Assembly (NCBI GenBank): GCA_947471745.1
Contig: CANJKZ010000068.1
Coordinates: forward strand, 305,001-369,000
Direction: 5' to 3'
DNA: 64,000 bases
Source of the DNA: Closterium sp. Naga37s-1
Taxonomy: Eukaryota > Streptophyta > Zygnematophyceae > Desmidiales > Closteriaceae
A program made the translations under genes and the position numbers. Of the stretch, positions 1 to 13,300 are shown one piece after another. Under the pieces are notes generated by a model. The model saw only the letters and a program-made list of their open reading frames with translations, was not told the DNA's origin and did not search any database. Each line of letters starts with the position of its first letter. The stretch's first letter is position 1.

Positions 1-194
1 CAGTTTTGGGAATCCTCAAAACGTGGGTTACTGTGGTGCTGCTGTGCTGTCTGTAGGCACTAACCACCACCAGTTCACTTTCTCACCCCCTCCTTCCGCC
101 TTTTTCCTCAACGTTTTTCCCAAATATTTCCCCAACTGTGTCCCCAACCGTTTTCCCACCTCATCTTCCCCCTTTTCCTGCTCTTCGCTTGCAG
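1..194 (+). other. Intron sequence at window edge (BRM-like gene)
   Basis: The stretch is pyrimidine-rich towards its 3' end and finishes in a good acceptor (cttgcag, ending at 194). It is therefore read as the last part of an intron whose upstream exon, expected to carry the QLQ domain of BRM, lies outside the window. A near-palindrome of the dispersed TTTTGAG..CTCAAAA family sits at 3-22. Confidence 0.6.
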
Positions 195-3100
195 CGTGGG
201 GACCTGCAGCTTCCCCCAGAGATTCTCAACTCTATCACTCCTCCTCCGCTGCCACCCAACCTTAGACGCGCACAGCTTGCCGCCACTGCTGCAGCTTCTA
301 CTGCTGCTGCTGCTGCCGCTGCTGCTTCTGCAGCTGTAATTCCTGCAAGTTCAGGTGCTGGTGCTGCTGGCAGTGCTGTTGGTGCTGCTGGTAGTGCTGC
401 TGCTGGCATGGGTGTAAAGAGCGTGGGAGCAGCAGGAGCTGCTGCTGTGAAGGGGATGACAGTAGGCGGTGGATTGCCAGGTGTGAAGGTTGGGCCTGCT
501 GGTGCTCCTGCTACTGTTGGAGCTACATCTGCTGCTGCTGGTGCTGTTTCTGCAGCTGGTGCATTGATGCAGCAGACAACACAGCAGAAGCAGCAGCAGC
601 AGCAGCAGCAGAAGCAGCGGCAGAAGGCTGTTCAGGCACAAGCAGCCGCCGTTGCACCTGCTGCTGCTGCTGCTGCTGCTGCTGCAGCTGCAGCTTCAGC
701 TGCCACTGCTCCCGTTTCGGCCTCTCTTCCTGCTGCTGCTCCTGCTGCCGTCTCTGCTGCAGCTGCAGCCGCTGGCACGGCTACCGCTCCTGCTGCTGCT
801 GCTACAGCTGGTTCTGCTGTTCCAGCTGGTGCCGCTGCTACAGCTGGCGCTGCTGTTGCTACCACTGCTGCTGCTGCTGCTGCTGCAGGTAGGGTGATTG
901 GGAGGGGAGGGCGGGTACTTCTAACAGATGAGGAGAGGAAGCAGCGGAAAGCTGATGCGAAGAAGAGGAGGAGGAAGGAGCTTAGGGAACAGAGGCTGCT
1001 GCTGCAGCAGCAGGAGCGGGAGAGAAAGCAGAAGGAAGAGGAGGAGCGGAGGAGGAAGGAGGGGGAGGAAGGTGGGGAGAAGCAGGAGCAGGCTGGGGGA
1101 GGGGAGGGGGAAGGGAAGGGGAAGGGGAAGAGGAAAGGGGGGGAGAAGCAGGTGGGATCGCAGGGACGGAGTTCCCAAGGGCTTGCTGCTGCGGCCACTT
1201 CAGGTATGCAGCAGCAGAAGCAGCAGCAGCAGATGCAGCAGGCACAGACCATTGCTCAGATGAAGGGACTTGCTGCTGCAACCGCAGCTGCGGCAGCAGC
1301 AGTAGCAGCGGGAGCAGCGGGAACAGCAGGTGCCACTGCCACAGGTGCAGGGCCGAATGCGCTAGCACAACCTGGTTCTATTACCGGAAGTGCTGCTGCT
1401 GCTGCTGCTGGCCTGATTTCCTCGAAAGCTACATTGAGGCAGCAGCAGGCTGAAGCCGTGCTGCTCAAGGGTCCTGCGGCTGCGGCTGCGGCTGCGGCTG
1501 CTGCTGCTTCTGCGGCTGCTGATGCTGCTGCTGTGGCGATCCTAGCAGGTGGCAGGCTAGGGGAGGTCCGAAAGGGGTCTGCGGCAAAGGGAGGAGCAGC
1601 AGCAGCTGCAGTAGCAGCAGGAGCAGCAGGAGCAGCAGGAGCTGCAGGAGCAGCAGGAGCTGCAGGAGCAGCAGGAGCAGCAGGAGCAGCAGGAGCAGCA
1701 GGAGCAGCAGGAGCAGCAGGAGCAGGGCCAGCAGCGGTAGCAGCAGCAGTAGCTCCTTTGAAAGGTTCAGCCTCAACCCAGCCTGCTTCTGCTGCTGCTG
1801 CAGGCGCAGCAGCAGGTTCGGCAAGAGGCCCGGGCGGAGGCGCGGCAGGAGGTCCCGCCCGAGCTGCGGCTGTGGCCAAGCCGCCAACGCCCCCGCCGCC
1901 CCCCTCTCCTGCAGCCATTGCTGGCGCGGTAGTGGCTGCTGCTGGGGAGGCGCTAGGGTTTAGAGCCCTTATTCAAGCTGCAATAGCTGAAGGTGTTGCA
2001 GGGGGGATGGGGGATGCTGCTGGGGAGGGCGCAGCAGCAGGGGGGGTTGCCGCTGGGGGTGCTTCAGGGGGGTTTGGAGGGAGTTCTGGAGCAGGGTCGG
2101 CTGGGGTGGGTGGTGGGAGAGAGGTGGGAGGTTTTGGGGATCTGATTCGTGCTGCAGTGGAAGGTAAGGAAGGCAGGCCGGGGAGGGTTGGAGGAACAGC
2201 AGCTGAGGAGATAGTTGTGGGTTCTGCTGTAGAGGAGGTGGATGGAATGGGAGGAGGAGGGACAGGAGAAGACCAGGGAGGAGATGGAGGAGGAGGAGGA
2301 ATTGGAGAGATGGGAGGGGCAGCAGGAGGAGGAGCAGCGGGAGAAGCAGGAGGGACAGGGGTGCGTGCGGCTTATGAGTCGAGTCAGAAAGCGAGGGTGG
2401 CCGAGGCGATAGCGCGAATGAGCCAGCAGGAGGTTCGGGCGGCGCTGCGGCAGGTGCGGTTCGGCACGAACCTGCAGGGGCTGGTTCGGGAGGAGGTGGG
2501 GCGGATGGTGCGGGCGAACAGGGAGGCTCGGCTGAGGGAGATTGCTCGACTGTTGGGGGAGGATAATACCCCCTCGGCTGCTGATTTAGGTCCCCTCCCT
2601 GCTGCTTCGGGTGCTGTATTTCTCACTTCGAGTGATTCAACTCCTCCCCTTGCTGCTGCACCGAGTGTCATGCCTGACAAAGACCTGCCCCCGCTGCTGC
2701 CACTGACAGGAGGGGAGGATGAGCGGGAGGAGCGAGGGGAGGAGGTTGGAGGGGACGGCGTGGAGAAAGAGGGAGGGAATGACGGTGGTGCCGCTGGTGC
2801 TGGTGATGCGTCGTCTGGGGTGGTGCTGACGCCCAGGGATCATCTCAAGCTTCGGATTCTTCAGAAGATGCTGCGACTTGCCGACTTTCAGGTGTGTTTT
2901 CAGGTGCCCAGGTGCTGTGTGATCAGGTGGTTTTCAGTTTGTGCTTCGGAGGAATCTGGTGGCAGAGGAGCAGGAGATTCAAGCTATGCCCGACCGCCCA
3001 TTCCGCTCCTTCCTGTTTTGTGGTTGGTGTGGTTGCCTTGCTTTGCCACGCCAATGCTGCCTCCCCGCTCCTCCTTCCCCCTGCTTCCCTTCCACCCCTC

Positions 3101-6100
3101 CACAAAACACTTGTCTTGTGTAGGCCAAGGTGAGGAGAGAATTAGTTGCAGAGGAGCAAGAGATTCAAGCCATGCCCGACCGCCCCTACCGCTCCTTCCT
3201 GCGCTGGGCCCACCGGCAACGGGCCGAAATCGCCAAGTCGCACGCCGTGACGCGCCGCGCCGCCCGCGACCGGCTGCTCAAGGCCGTCTTCGCCGCCCGG
3301 CGGCAGATCCTCGCCGACCGCCAGTTGGCGGCGCGTGACGGGCGGGCGGCGCGGAACCGGCACGTAGTGAGGTTCCACGAGCAGGCGGCGCGGGAGGCGG
3401 CGAGGCGGCGAGAGGAGGAGCGGCAGAAGCGGGTGGAGATGTTACTTAAGAGTAACGACATGGAGGCTTATCGGGCTATGCTGGAGGAGGAAAAGGAGAA
3501 GGCCGGGGTTGGGAAGGGTGCGAAGGAGAGGTTTGAAATGCTGAGCTCGTTTTTGAGCCAGACGGAGGAGTATTTGCGGAAGCTGGGGGGGAAGATCTGT
3601 GCGGCTAAGAGCGTTCAAGAGGTGGAAGAGGCTGCTGTTGCTGCTGCTGCCGAAGCCAGGGAGAAGGTGAGCGGGGGGGGTGGGCCATGAATGAAGGCTC
3701 TGTCAGGCTTGAAATGCTCAGCTTGTCTTGAGTAGGGTTCAGATTTTAGGTTTGTGCAAGCTTGGGGGGAAGATCTGTGCGGATAAGAGTGTTCAAGAGG
3801 TGGAAGAGGCTGCAGTGGCCGCTGCTGCTGAGGCCAGGGAGAAGGTGAGCGACAGAAGTGGGGTGGGTGGGGGATACTTGCTTTTAAGTCGACTAGAAGG
3901 TGACAAAGAGTGTTCAAGAGGTGGAAGTGGCTGCAGTGGCCGCTGCTGCTGAGGCCAGGGAGAAGGTGAGAGACAGAAGTGGGGTGGGTGGGGGGTACTT
4001 GCTTTTAAGTCGACTAGAAGGTGACAAAGAGTGTTCAAGAGGTGGAAGAGGCTGCAGTGGCCGCTGCTGCTGAGGCCAGGGAGAAGGTGAGAGACAGAAG
4101 TGGGGTGGGTGGGGGGTACTTGCTTTTAAGTCGACTAGAAGGTGACAAAGAGTGTTCAAGAGGTGGAAGAGGCTGCAGTGGCCGCTGCTGCTGAGGCCAG
4201 GGAGAAGGTGAGAGACAGAAGTGGGGTGGGTGGGGGGTACTTGCTTTTAAGTCGACTAGAAGGTGACAAAGAGTGTTCAAGAGGTGGAAGAGGCTGCAGT
4301 GGCCGCTGCTGCTGAGGCCAGGGAGAAGGTGAGAGTGGTGGGCGGGCGAGCACTGATAATATGGATGGTATGTGAGGGGAGGAGGAGAGGAGGAGGAGGA
4401 GAACGAGAGGGTGGGGAGGGAGAGAGTGAGGATATGTACGAGATGACCTCTGATATGCTGAGCTCGTACTGAGTGAGATGAGAAGATGGAGGGAGGAGTA
4501 TTTGCGGAAACGGTCGGCAGGTTTTTCATGTTCCGCCCTCGGGCCCCCCCCGACTCCCTTCCTCCCCACTCCTCTCCAAACCCCCCTTTCTTTCTCCATC
4601 CCTCAGGGTATGAGCGAGGAGGAGGTGGAGGCGTACGTGCAACGAGTGGTGGCCAGCCTGTCTCGTAACGACGGTCCCGAGGGAGAGGAGGTTGGAGGAG
4701 AGACAGGCGCGGCTGCTGTGTCCAAGTGAGTCCCGTCCCTTGTCTTCCTTGTTTGTGCTGTGCACTCTGGAGCCTCACACACACTTGTTCCGAGGGACCC
4801 AGGGGAGATGGGCCAGAGGCTGGTAGCCGGCCTGTCCCATGACAACGGTCCCGAGGGAGACGGGGTTGGAGGAGAGACAGGCGCCGCTGCTGTGTCCAAG
4901 TGAGTTGAAACGCTGAAGTGATTCTTGTTTCCTTGTTGCACCCCTTACCGGGATGTCTCGCAACGACGGTCCCGAGGGAGAGGAGGCTGGAGGAGAGACA
5001 GGCGCGGCTGCTGTGTCCAAGTGCGTGCGAATTTGAGGGGTGGTTTGTAGAATTACCCTGAGAAAGTGGGGCGCTATAACAGTGGGATGGGATGCTATTC
5101 CTTTTTTTTGTTTCTTTTTTTGGAGGGGTGGGGGAAGAGGAGGGGGGAGGGTTGTTTTCGTTTCGTTTTGTTTCGTTGCTCAATCCCCTCTCATCCCCTT
5201 CACTATTGTCACATCCATGCAGGTACTACAAGCTGGCTCACTCTGTCTCTGAGACCATCACCCACCAACCTTCGATGCTGCGCATGGGCACCCTGAGGGA
5301 GTACCAGATGGTGAGTGCTGCGGAGTGTGGTGCTGGAGTCTCAAATGGTTTCAAATGGAGCATTCACGAACTACAAGCTGCCTCACTCGGTGGGTCTCTG
5401 AGACCATCACCCACCAGCCGTCCATGCTGGTGGGTGATGGTGAGTAGGAGCCAGCCATGCTGGATACCAGATGGTGAGTAGGAGCCAGCCATGCTGGATA
5501 CCAGATGGTGAGTAGGAGCCAGCCATGCTGGTGAGTGACAGGTTTGAGAGTTCCACTCCGCAAGGCTGGTATTCTGTGGGTGGGGAGACTGAGAGACTTA
5601 CACCGAGTAAATCCCTGCAACTTCAGAATATCGTCCTTTTGACTCTCCCCAGTGTAGATTCATCTTCTCCGCTCTCCTTCTCCCTCCCTGCCCCCTTCTT
5701 TCTGGATGTAACCGTATGTGTAACCCTATCCCCCCTCCCACTCTCCGGTGTAACCTTATACTCCTTATGCAGGTGGGGCTGCACTGGATGGTAACACTCT
5801 ACAACAATCGCTGCCATCCTCTCTCTCACCTCCTACTCTCTTTTCTTACTTCTTGTGTAACCCAATATCCCGTTGACTGGTAACCAGGTGGGGCTGCAGT
5901 GGATGGTATCGCTCTACAACTATTGCTGACACCCTCTCTCTCACCGCCTGCTCTCTCTCCTCCTATTCCGTGCGTTGCAACCCTTTAATCCGTTGATTGG
6001 TAACCAGGTGGGGCTGCAGTGGATGGTATCGCTCTACAACAATCGGCTCAACGGCATTCTGGCAGACGAAATGGGCCTGGGGAAGACAGTGCAGGTGGGT

Positions 6101-7111
6101 GCAGTGCGGTGCAGGATGGGTGCAGTGCGGTGCTGGATGGGTGCCGTGCGGTGCTGGTGGGTGCAAGTGAGTGATTGGTGGTAACCAGGTGGGGCTGCAG
6201 TGGATGGTATCACTCTACAACAATCGCCTCAACGGCATTCTGGCGGACGAAATGGGCCTGGGGAAGACAGTGCAGGTGGGTGCAGTGCGGTGCTCGTAGG
6301 TGCAATGCGGCGTGTGAGTGAGAGAGCGAGTGAGGGAGTGAGGGAGAAAGTGAGGGAGTGAGTGAGGGAGCGAACGAGTGAGCGAGGGAACAAGTGAGGG
6401 AGTGAGTGAGGGAGCAAGTGAGGGAACGAGTGAGGGAGTGAGTGAGGGAGCAAGTGAGGGAACGAGTGCTGTTCATTTCCGTTCCCCGCCCATCTCCCCC
6501 CACCAGGTCATAGCCCTTCTCACCTACCTGATGGAGCACAAGAGCAACTACGGCCGTCATCTAATCATCATGCCACCCTCCACTGTTGCTGCGCTCTCTT
6601 TTTACACCTGCCACCTTGCCACACATCTCGCCCTCACAGGTCATGGCTCTGCTCGCCTACCTCATGGAGCACAAGAGCAACTACGGCCCGCACCTCATCA
6701 TCGTGCCCAACGCCGTGCTGGTGAATTGGAAATCGGAGCTGCATGCGTGGCTGCCCTCCGTTTCCGCTGTCTTCTATGTGGGAGGCAAGGAGCAGCGCGC
6801 CAAGCTCTACACCAAGGTGGGTGAGTTGTGACTCCCTGTGTATCCGTGTGTCTGCGTGACCACAACGCTGTGCTCGTGAACTGGAAGGCGGAGCTGCACG
6901 CCTGGTTGCCCTCCCTTTCGGCTGCGTTCTATGTGGGAGGGAAGGAGCAGCGCGCCAAGTTCTATACCAAGGTGAGGGGCGATCGGTGCCTGTATGTTTG
7001 TGTGTGTGTGTGTGTGTGCGCGCGCGCGTGTGCGCGCGTGTGTGTGTGTGTGTGTGGGTGTGTTTGTGTGCGTGCGTGTGTGTGTTTGTGTGTGTGTGTG
7101 TGTGCGCGCGC

Positions 7112-7165
<54 letters not shown>

Positions 7166-7166
7166 A

Positions 7167-7198
<32 letters not shown>

Positions 7199-7289
7199 TG
7201 TGTTTGTGTGCGTGCGTGTGTGTGTTTGTGTGTGTGTGTGTGTTTGTGCGCGCGCGTGTGTGTGTGTGTGTGTGTGTGTGTTTGTGTGC

Positions 7290-7320
<31 letters not shown>

Positions 7321-7330
7321 CGCGCGTGTC

Positions 7331-7362
<32 letters not shown>

Positions 7363-10300
7363 CGCGTGTCTGTGTGTGTGCGTCTCTGTACGCGCGTGCG
7401 TGTGTGCATGCGCTTGTGTGTGTCCAAAAGTCCTCATATCCCTTCCCTTTTACTTCCCCCTTCCAATTCCCAACTCCCAGGAGGTAGCCCCAATGAAGTT
7501 CAACGTGCAGGTGACCACATTCGAGTTCATTATACAGGACAGGGTGCGCCTCTCAAGTGGCCGTTTAAGCTGCCTCAACGCCCGTGTTCCCCTCTTTTGC
7601 CGCTCTGTCCCCCTTGTCCCTCACACCCAGGAGGTAGCCCCAATGAAGTTCAACGTGCTGGTAACCAGACTAGAGTTCATCATGCGGGACCGTGCCCGTC
7701 CCTCTCCCTGTGCATGCTGAGAAGACTTCACTCACATCTCCCGTTCTCCCTCCAATGCCACCCCCTCTCTGCACCCCACACACCCAGGAGGTAGCCCCAA
7801 TGAAGTTTAACGTGCAGGTGGCCACACTCGAGTTCATCATGCGGGACAGGGCGCTCCTCTCCCGAGTGGACTGTTAAGGTTGGCTCATACACACTTCTTC
7901 CCCTCCCTTGCTCCCCTCCATTCCCCAGGAGGTAGCCCCGATGAAGTTCAATGTGCTGGTAACCACATTCGAGTTCATCATGCGGGATCGGGCGCGCCTC
8001 TCCAAAGTGGACTGGCGCTACCTGGTGATTGACGAGGCCCACCGCATGAAGGACCGGGACTCGCGGCTGTCACGAGATCTGGACCGGTTCAGAGTGCAGA
8101 GGAGGCTGCTACTCACCGGCACACCTCTGCAGGTGGGAAGGAGTGGGGAGGGAGGCAGGGAGGCAGGGGGAAAAGGAAGGGGGGGGAGAGGGAAGGGGGG
8201 GGGTACCAGAAAAGTTTTGTCAGTCGACAATCTACCAGGTGCATCCTCAACGCCTACCATCATCTCGTTAATGTCATGAATTTGTCCAACTTTTCGACAT
8301 GTCAAACGCATGGTGTTTGGTATGCATTTGTGGTTTTATATTGTTAGAGGGAAGTAATCAAGTTCAGAAGCATTTTAAAGAGTTTTATCCTCTTGGGTCA
8401 CTTGAAATGCTTCAACCACATTGCCCTCCTGCCAGTCGTGAAATCCCTCCGCATCCACATCACAACATGAATTGGTGTGTGAATTTTCACAACCAGGTTG
8501 GTGCGGGTTCATGTTGTGATGTGTGTGTGGAGGGATTTCACGACGGGCAAGATGTCGATGTGGTTGAAACGTTTCAAGTGACCCACGAGGAAAGAACTCT
8601 TTAAGATTTTTCTGAGCTTGAATACTTGCCTCTAACATATAGAACCACAAGGACAAACCCCACACGGGCGTTTGACACAACCTCAACCTGCTTCTCTCAG
8701 ACTTGTTCGATTCAAGCAAAGTCTTCAACGACTGGTTCGCTTCCCCTTTCCTCATCCCCCCACTCCTTCCTCTCTGCACTGTCTCCCTGCGGTACCCTGG
8801 CAGAACGACCTTTGGGAATTGTGGTCTCTCCTCAACCTTCTCCTCCCATACGTGTTCGATTCAAGCAAGGTCTTCAACGACTGGTTCGCTTCCCCCTTCT
8901 CTCTCTATCTTCCCCACTCCCCCTGTCCCCGCACTGTCCACCCCCCCCTGTATGTTGCTTTCCCCAACCCAACAGAAAGACCTGCGGGAATTGTGGTCGT
9001 TTCTCAATCTGCTCCTTCCAGATGTCTTTGACTCCAGCAAGGTCTTCAACGACTGGTTCGCTTCCCCCTTGGCCCCCAAACTTCCCCCCTCTTCCCGCTC
9101 CCCCGGGCTCACCCCCTTCGTGCATTGTCTTTCTCTGTGCGTTACCCTGGCAGAACGACTTGAGGGAATTGTGGTCTCTCCTCAATCTCCTCCTTCCAGA
9201 CGTGTTTGACTCGAGTAAGGTTTTCAACGACTGGTTCGCTGCCCCTTTCCAAAAGGACACCAAAGGAGGAGGGGGGGGAGGGGGAGGCGGAGCAGGAGGA
9301 GCAGGGGGAGCAGGGGGGGCGGCAGCTGATGAGATGGAATGGCTGGAGACTGAAAAGAAAGTGATTGTGATACATCGTCTACACCAGATTCTCGAACCAT
9401 TCATGCTGCGCCGCATGGTGCAAGATGTAGAGGGTAACCTACCGAAAAAGACCTCTGTGGTGCTCCGCTGCCCGCTCTCCGCCTGCCAAGCCGCAATCTA
9501 CGACTGGGTCCGAGCCACGGGCACGCTTCGGACCGACCCTGAGCAGGAGGCTCGGCGGGTGGCTGCGGGGAAGAGCAGCGGGAGTACGGTTCAGAGGTAT
9601 GTGAGGGAGTTTGTGCCGGTGCAGAACAAGTGTATGGAGCTGAGAAAGGTGGTTAATCACCCGTTTCTGACCTACTCCTCGTATGACCTCACTGTTCCTG
9701 CCCCTCCTGCTGGTGGTTCTGGTGGCTCTGCTGGTGCTGCTGGTGGTGCTGGTGGTGCTGGTGGTGCGAGTCCTTACGGTGCTTCAGATGCTGGTTACCC
9801 TACCGGTCCCTCTTTCTACAGCCCGGATGTGATTGTTCGCACGTGCGGCAAGTTTTATATCTTAGACCGAGTTCTGCTTAAACTGCATCGCACAGGGCAC
9901 AGGGTGTTACTATTTTCCACCATGACTAAGCTTCTAGACCTTCTGGAAGACTATCTACGGTGGAGGAAGCTTGGCTACTGCCGGATCGACGGATCTACAC
10001 CGTTGGATGCTCGGGAGGCTGCGATTGGCGAGTTTAACAAGCCTGGGTCGGAGCATTTTGTCTTTTTGCTGAGTATCCGGGCGGCGGGGCGGGGGCTGAA
10101 TCTGCAGAGTGCGGATACGGTTGTGATATATGATCCTGATCCGAATCCTAAGAATGAGGAGCAGGCTGTAGCACGGGCACATAGGATTGGGCAGAAGAGA
10201 GAGGTGCTGGTGATGTATCTCGAGGCGGTTACAGAGGTTACTGCAGCGCACTGTAAAGAGGATGAGATTGAGAGTAGAGGAGGGGGAGCGGGGGAGGGGG

Positions 10301-13300
10301 ATGGGGAGGGAGGTGTGGGGGGGAGGAGAGAGGGGAGGTGGAGGAAGAGGAAGAGGGAGGATGGGTTGGTGCAATCACCAACGTCTCAGTCAACTGGAGC
10401 AGGGAGGGGAAGAGGAAGGGGGGGAAGGGGAAGAGGAAGGGGAGGGGGAAGAGGAGAAGGAAGGGGAGGAGGAAGGGAAGGAGGAGGGCGAGGAGGAGAA
10501 AAAGGGGGTGGGGGTGGATCACGGTACATAGGATCTATAGAGACGCTAGTTCGCACCAAGATACAGCAGCACAAGATTGAAATGGCAGATGAAGTGATCA
10601 ACGCAGGCCGGTTCGACCAACGCACGACACAGGAGGAGCGGCGGATGACTTTAGAAGCTCTGCTGAAGGATGTAGAGCGGTACCAAGAGGCGGTTCCGGA
10701 TGTACCCTCCATGCGCGAGGTAAACCGGATGATTGCCCGAGGGGACGACGAGCTGGCGCTCTTTGATAGGATGGATGAGGAGGAGGAATGGCCGGGATTG
10801 GTTGAGGAGGCTTGGGAGGTGGTTCCTTGGCTGAGGGCTAATTCGAAGCAGGTGGCGGCTGCTGCTGCTACGACTGCCAAGCCTGCGCTTCGGAAACGGA
10901 GGAAGGCGTCAGGTTCGGAAGAGGGAGGGGCGGAAGGAGGTTCGGCCGAGCCTGTGGAGGTGGAGTGGTGGAAGGAGGGGGAGCAAGTGGGAGGGGAGGA
11001 AGAGGAAGAGGAAGAGGAGGAAGGGGAGTTCAAGAGCAGAGGGAGAGGGGGTAGAGGTGTTGACAGGGGGGAGGGAGGGGAGGTGGAGGAGGAGGGAATG
11101 ATTGTGGGGGATGAGGAATTTGATGGGGGGATTGATGGGGAAGAGGAGGGAGGGGGTGAGGAAAAGGACAAGGGAGGAGCAGAGGCAATGGGGGATAAGA
11201 TTTTGTTGGGGAAGGAAGATGAAGAGGAGGGTGAGGAGGTTTTTGAGAATTCTCAAGAACAAGAGGTGGTAGAAGGATGGGAGCGTGTGGAAGGAAAAGA
11301 GGGAGTAGCAGCAGAAGAGGAGGAAGAGGAGGAGGGAGAAGGAGCGGATGTTCGTTGGGTGAGAGAGAGTGGTGGGGGGGAGGTGGGGGGTGAAGGGGAG
11401 GAGGCGGATGAAGGGGAGGAGGAAGGAGTTGAGAAACAGGGTAAGAGGAGGGTAAAAGGGGTGGTAGAGGAGGAGGTAGTTTTGGAAGAGGATGAGGAGG
11501 AAGAGGAGGAAGAGGAGGAGGAAGGGATATGGGTGGAGGGTGATAGTGAGAGGCTTGGGAAAGATGGTGGGGAGTTTGCGGGAGTAGGAGTGGGTGTGAA
11601 GGAGGGGAGGAAGGGGAGGGGGGGGAGAAGAGGAGGGTACGGAGGGAAAGAGTTGCGGAAGAGGGGATATAGAAAGAGGGTGAAAGATAAAGAGATGATG
11701 GAAGATGAAGAAAGGGTGGAGGAAGGGGAGATGATGGGAGATGGGGTGGGAGGTGCAGGGCTTAGGAAAGATGCAAAGCTGAGGAATGATGTAGAGGACT
11801 TAACTGGTGAGGGAAAGCGAGGGGGAAAGGAACGCCGCAGGTTTAAGCTTTCCAAGGGAAGTGACGGCAGGCTGAAGCTCTTAAAGGGACTCCGTGAGGA
11901 GCTCAATAGAGGGGATGAGAGGGAGGAGAGAGGTGGAGTGCGGGAGGAGGGGAGGGAAGGATGGGCGGGGATGGGAGGGGTTGGTGCTGGAAGGAAAGAG
12001 GTAAGGGCTGAGGAGAAGGGTAAGAAGGAGAAGGGTGAAGAGGAGAGAGGTGAGCAGGGGAGGGGAGAGCAGGAGAGAGGTGGGCAGGCGAAGGAGAAGG
12101 AGCAGAAGAACCAGCACCGGCACCACCACCACCACCATCGGCGCAAGCACAGTAGCGGTCACGGCAAGACGAGTGGGTTTGAGTGGCAGGAGGGAGAGCA
12201 GGAGGGGATTGTGGGTGGAGGAGAGGTTAGGAGTAATGGGAGGGAGAGGAAGGAAAGGATGGGTGAGGAGGAGGAGAGGAAAGAGAGGAAAGAAAGGGAG
12301 GAGGGGAAGGAAGGGAAGGAGGGGAAGGATGGGAAGGAGAGGTGGAGGGGTGAGGGGCGAGAGGAGAAGATTAAGCGGGAAGCAGAGCGCGGGAGGGGAG
12401 TGGAGATAGTACAGGAGGGAGAGAAGGATGCAAAGGAGCAAGTAAAGGAAGGCAGAGAAGCTGTGAGGAAGGAGGGGATGGTGCCTGGGAAGGAGGGGGC
12501 GAAGGCGAAGCGGAAAGAGAAAGCGGAGAGGAAGAGAAGGGGTGATAAAGGGGTGGAGGTTGAGGGAGGGGGCGAGGGGGAAACGCCTGGGGAGATTCGT
12601 ATGCTGGGTGGGAGGGAAGGGAAGGCAGAGAAGGGAGGGAAGGGAGGGAATAAGGGAGTGATGGGAGGGGAAGACGGAGGGGAGGAGGGAGGGGAGGAGG
12701 GAGGGGAGGAGGGAACAGCTAGGGCGGGAATACAGGTAGAGCCGTTTCGGGTTCCGCGAGTTGTTGCTTCTAAACGCGAGCTGCAGATCGAGAGCAAGTA
12801 TAATAACGAGTCCAAGGGCGAGGCTTATAGCGAGTTGGCTCTTAAAGAGTCGCGTGCTGTTCTCCCGAGTCCCAGGGTGAGCAAGAAGAGGAGTGTAGCG
12901 AGTCTAGTGACGGGAGAGGAGAAGGAGAGGGGGCAAGTGAGGAGAGAGGAAAGGAAGCGAGAAGAGGGTGAGGATGATAAGGAGGAGGAGGAGGAGAAGA
13001 GAGGGAAAGAGAGCTGGTTGGTTCAGGAGCGTGTGAGGGATGAGCAGAGGAAGGAGGGGAAGGTGGTTGAGGAGAAGATGGGAAGAGGAAGAGAAGCGAA
13101 GGAAGAGGTTCTTGTGGGGGAAGGGGATTGGAGGGGGAGGAGGGGCCTTGAGGTGGATAAGGAAATGAGTGGTCCTCTTGCTGATGCTAGTGGTGCTGGT
13201 GCTGGTGCTGGTGCTGGTGCTGGTGCTGGTGCTGGTGCTGGTGCTGGTGCTGGTGCTGGTGCTGGTGCTGGTGCTGGTGCTGGTGCTGGTGCTGGTGCTG

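Noticed and set aside
6634..7794. Frames made of Cys/Val or Thr/His repeats
   Set aside because: Products of the TG/CG microsatellite; not genes.
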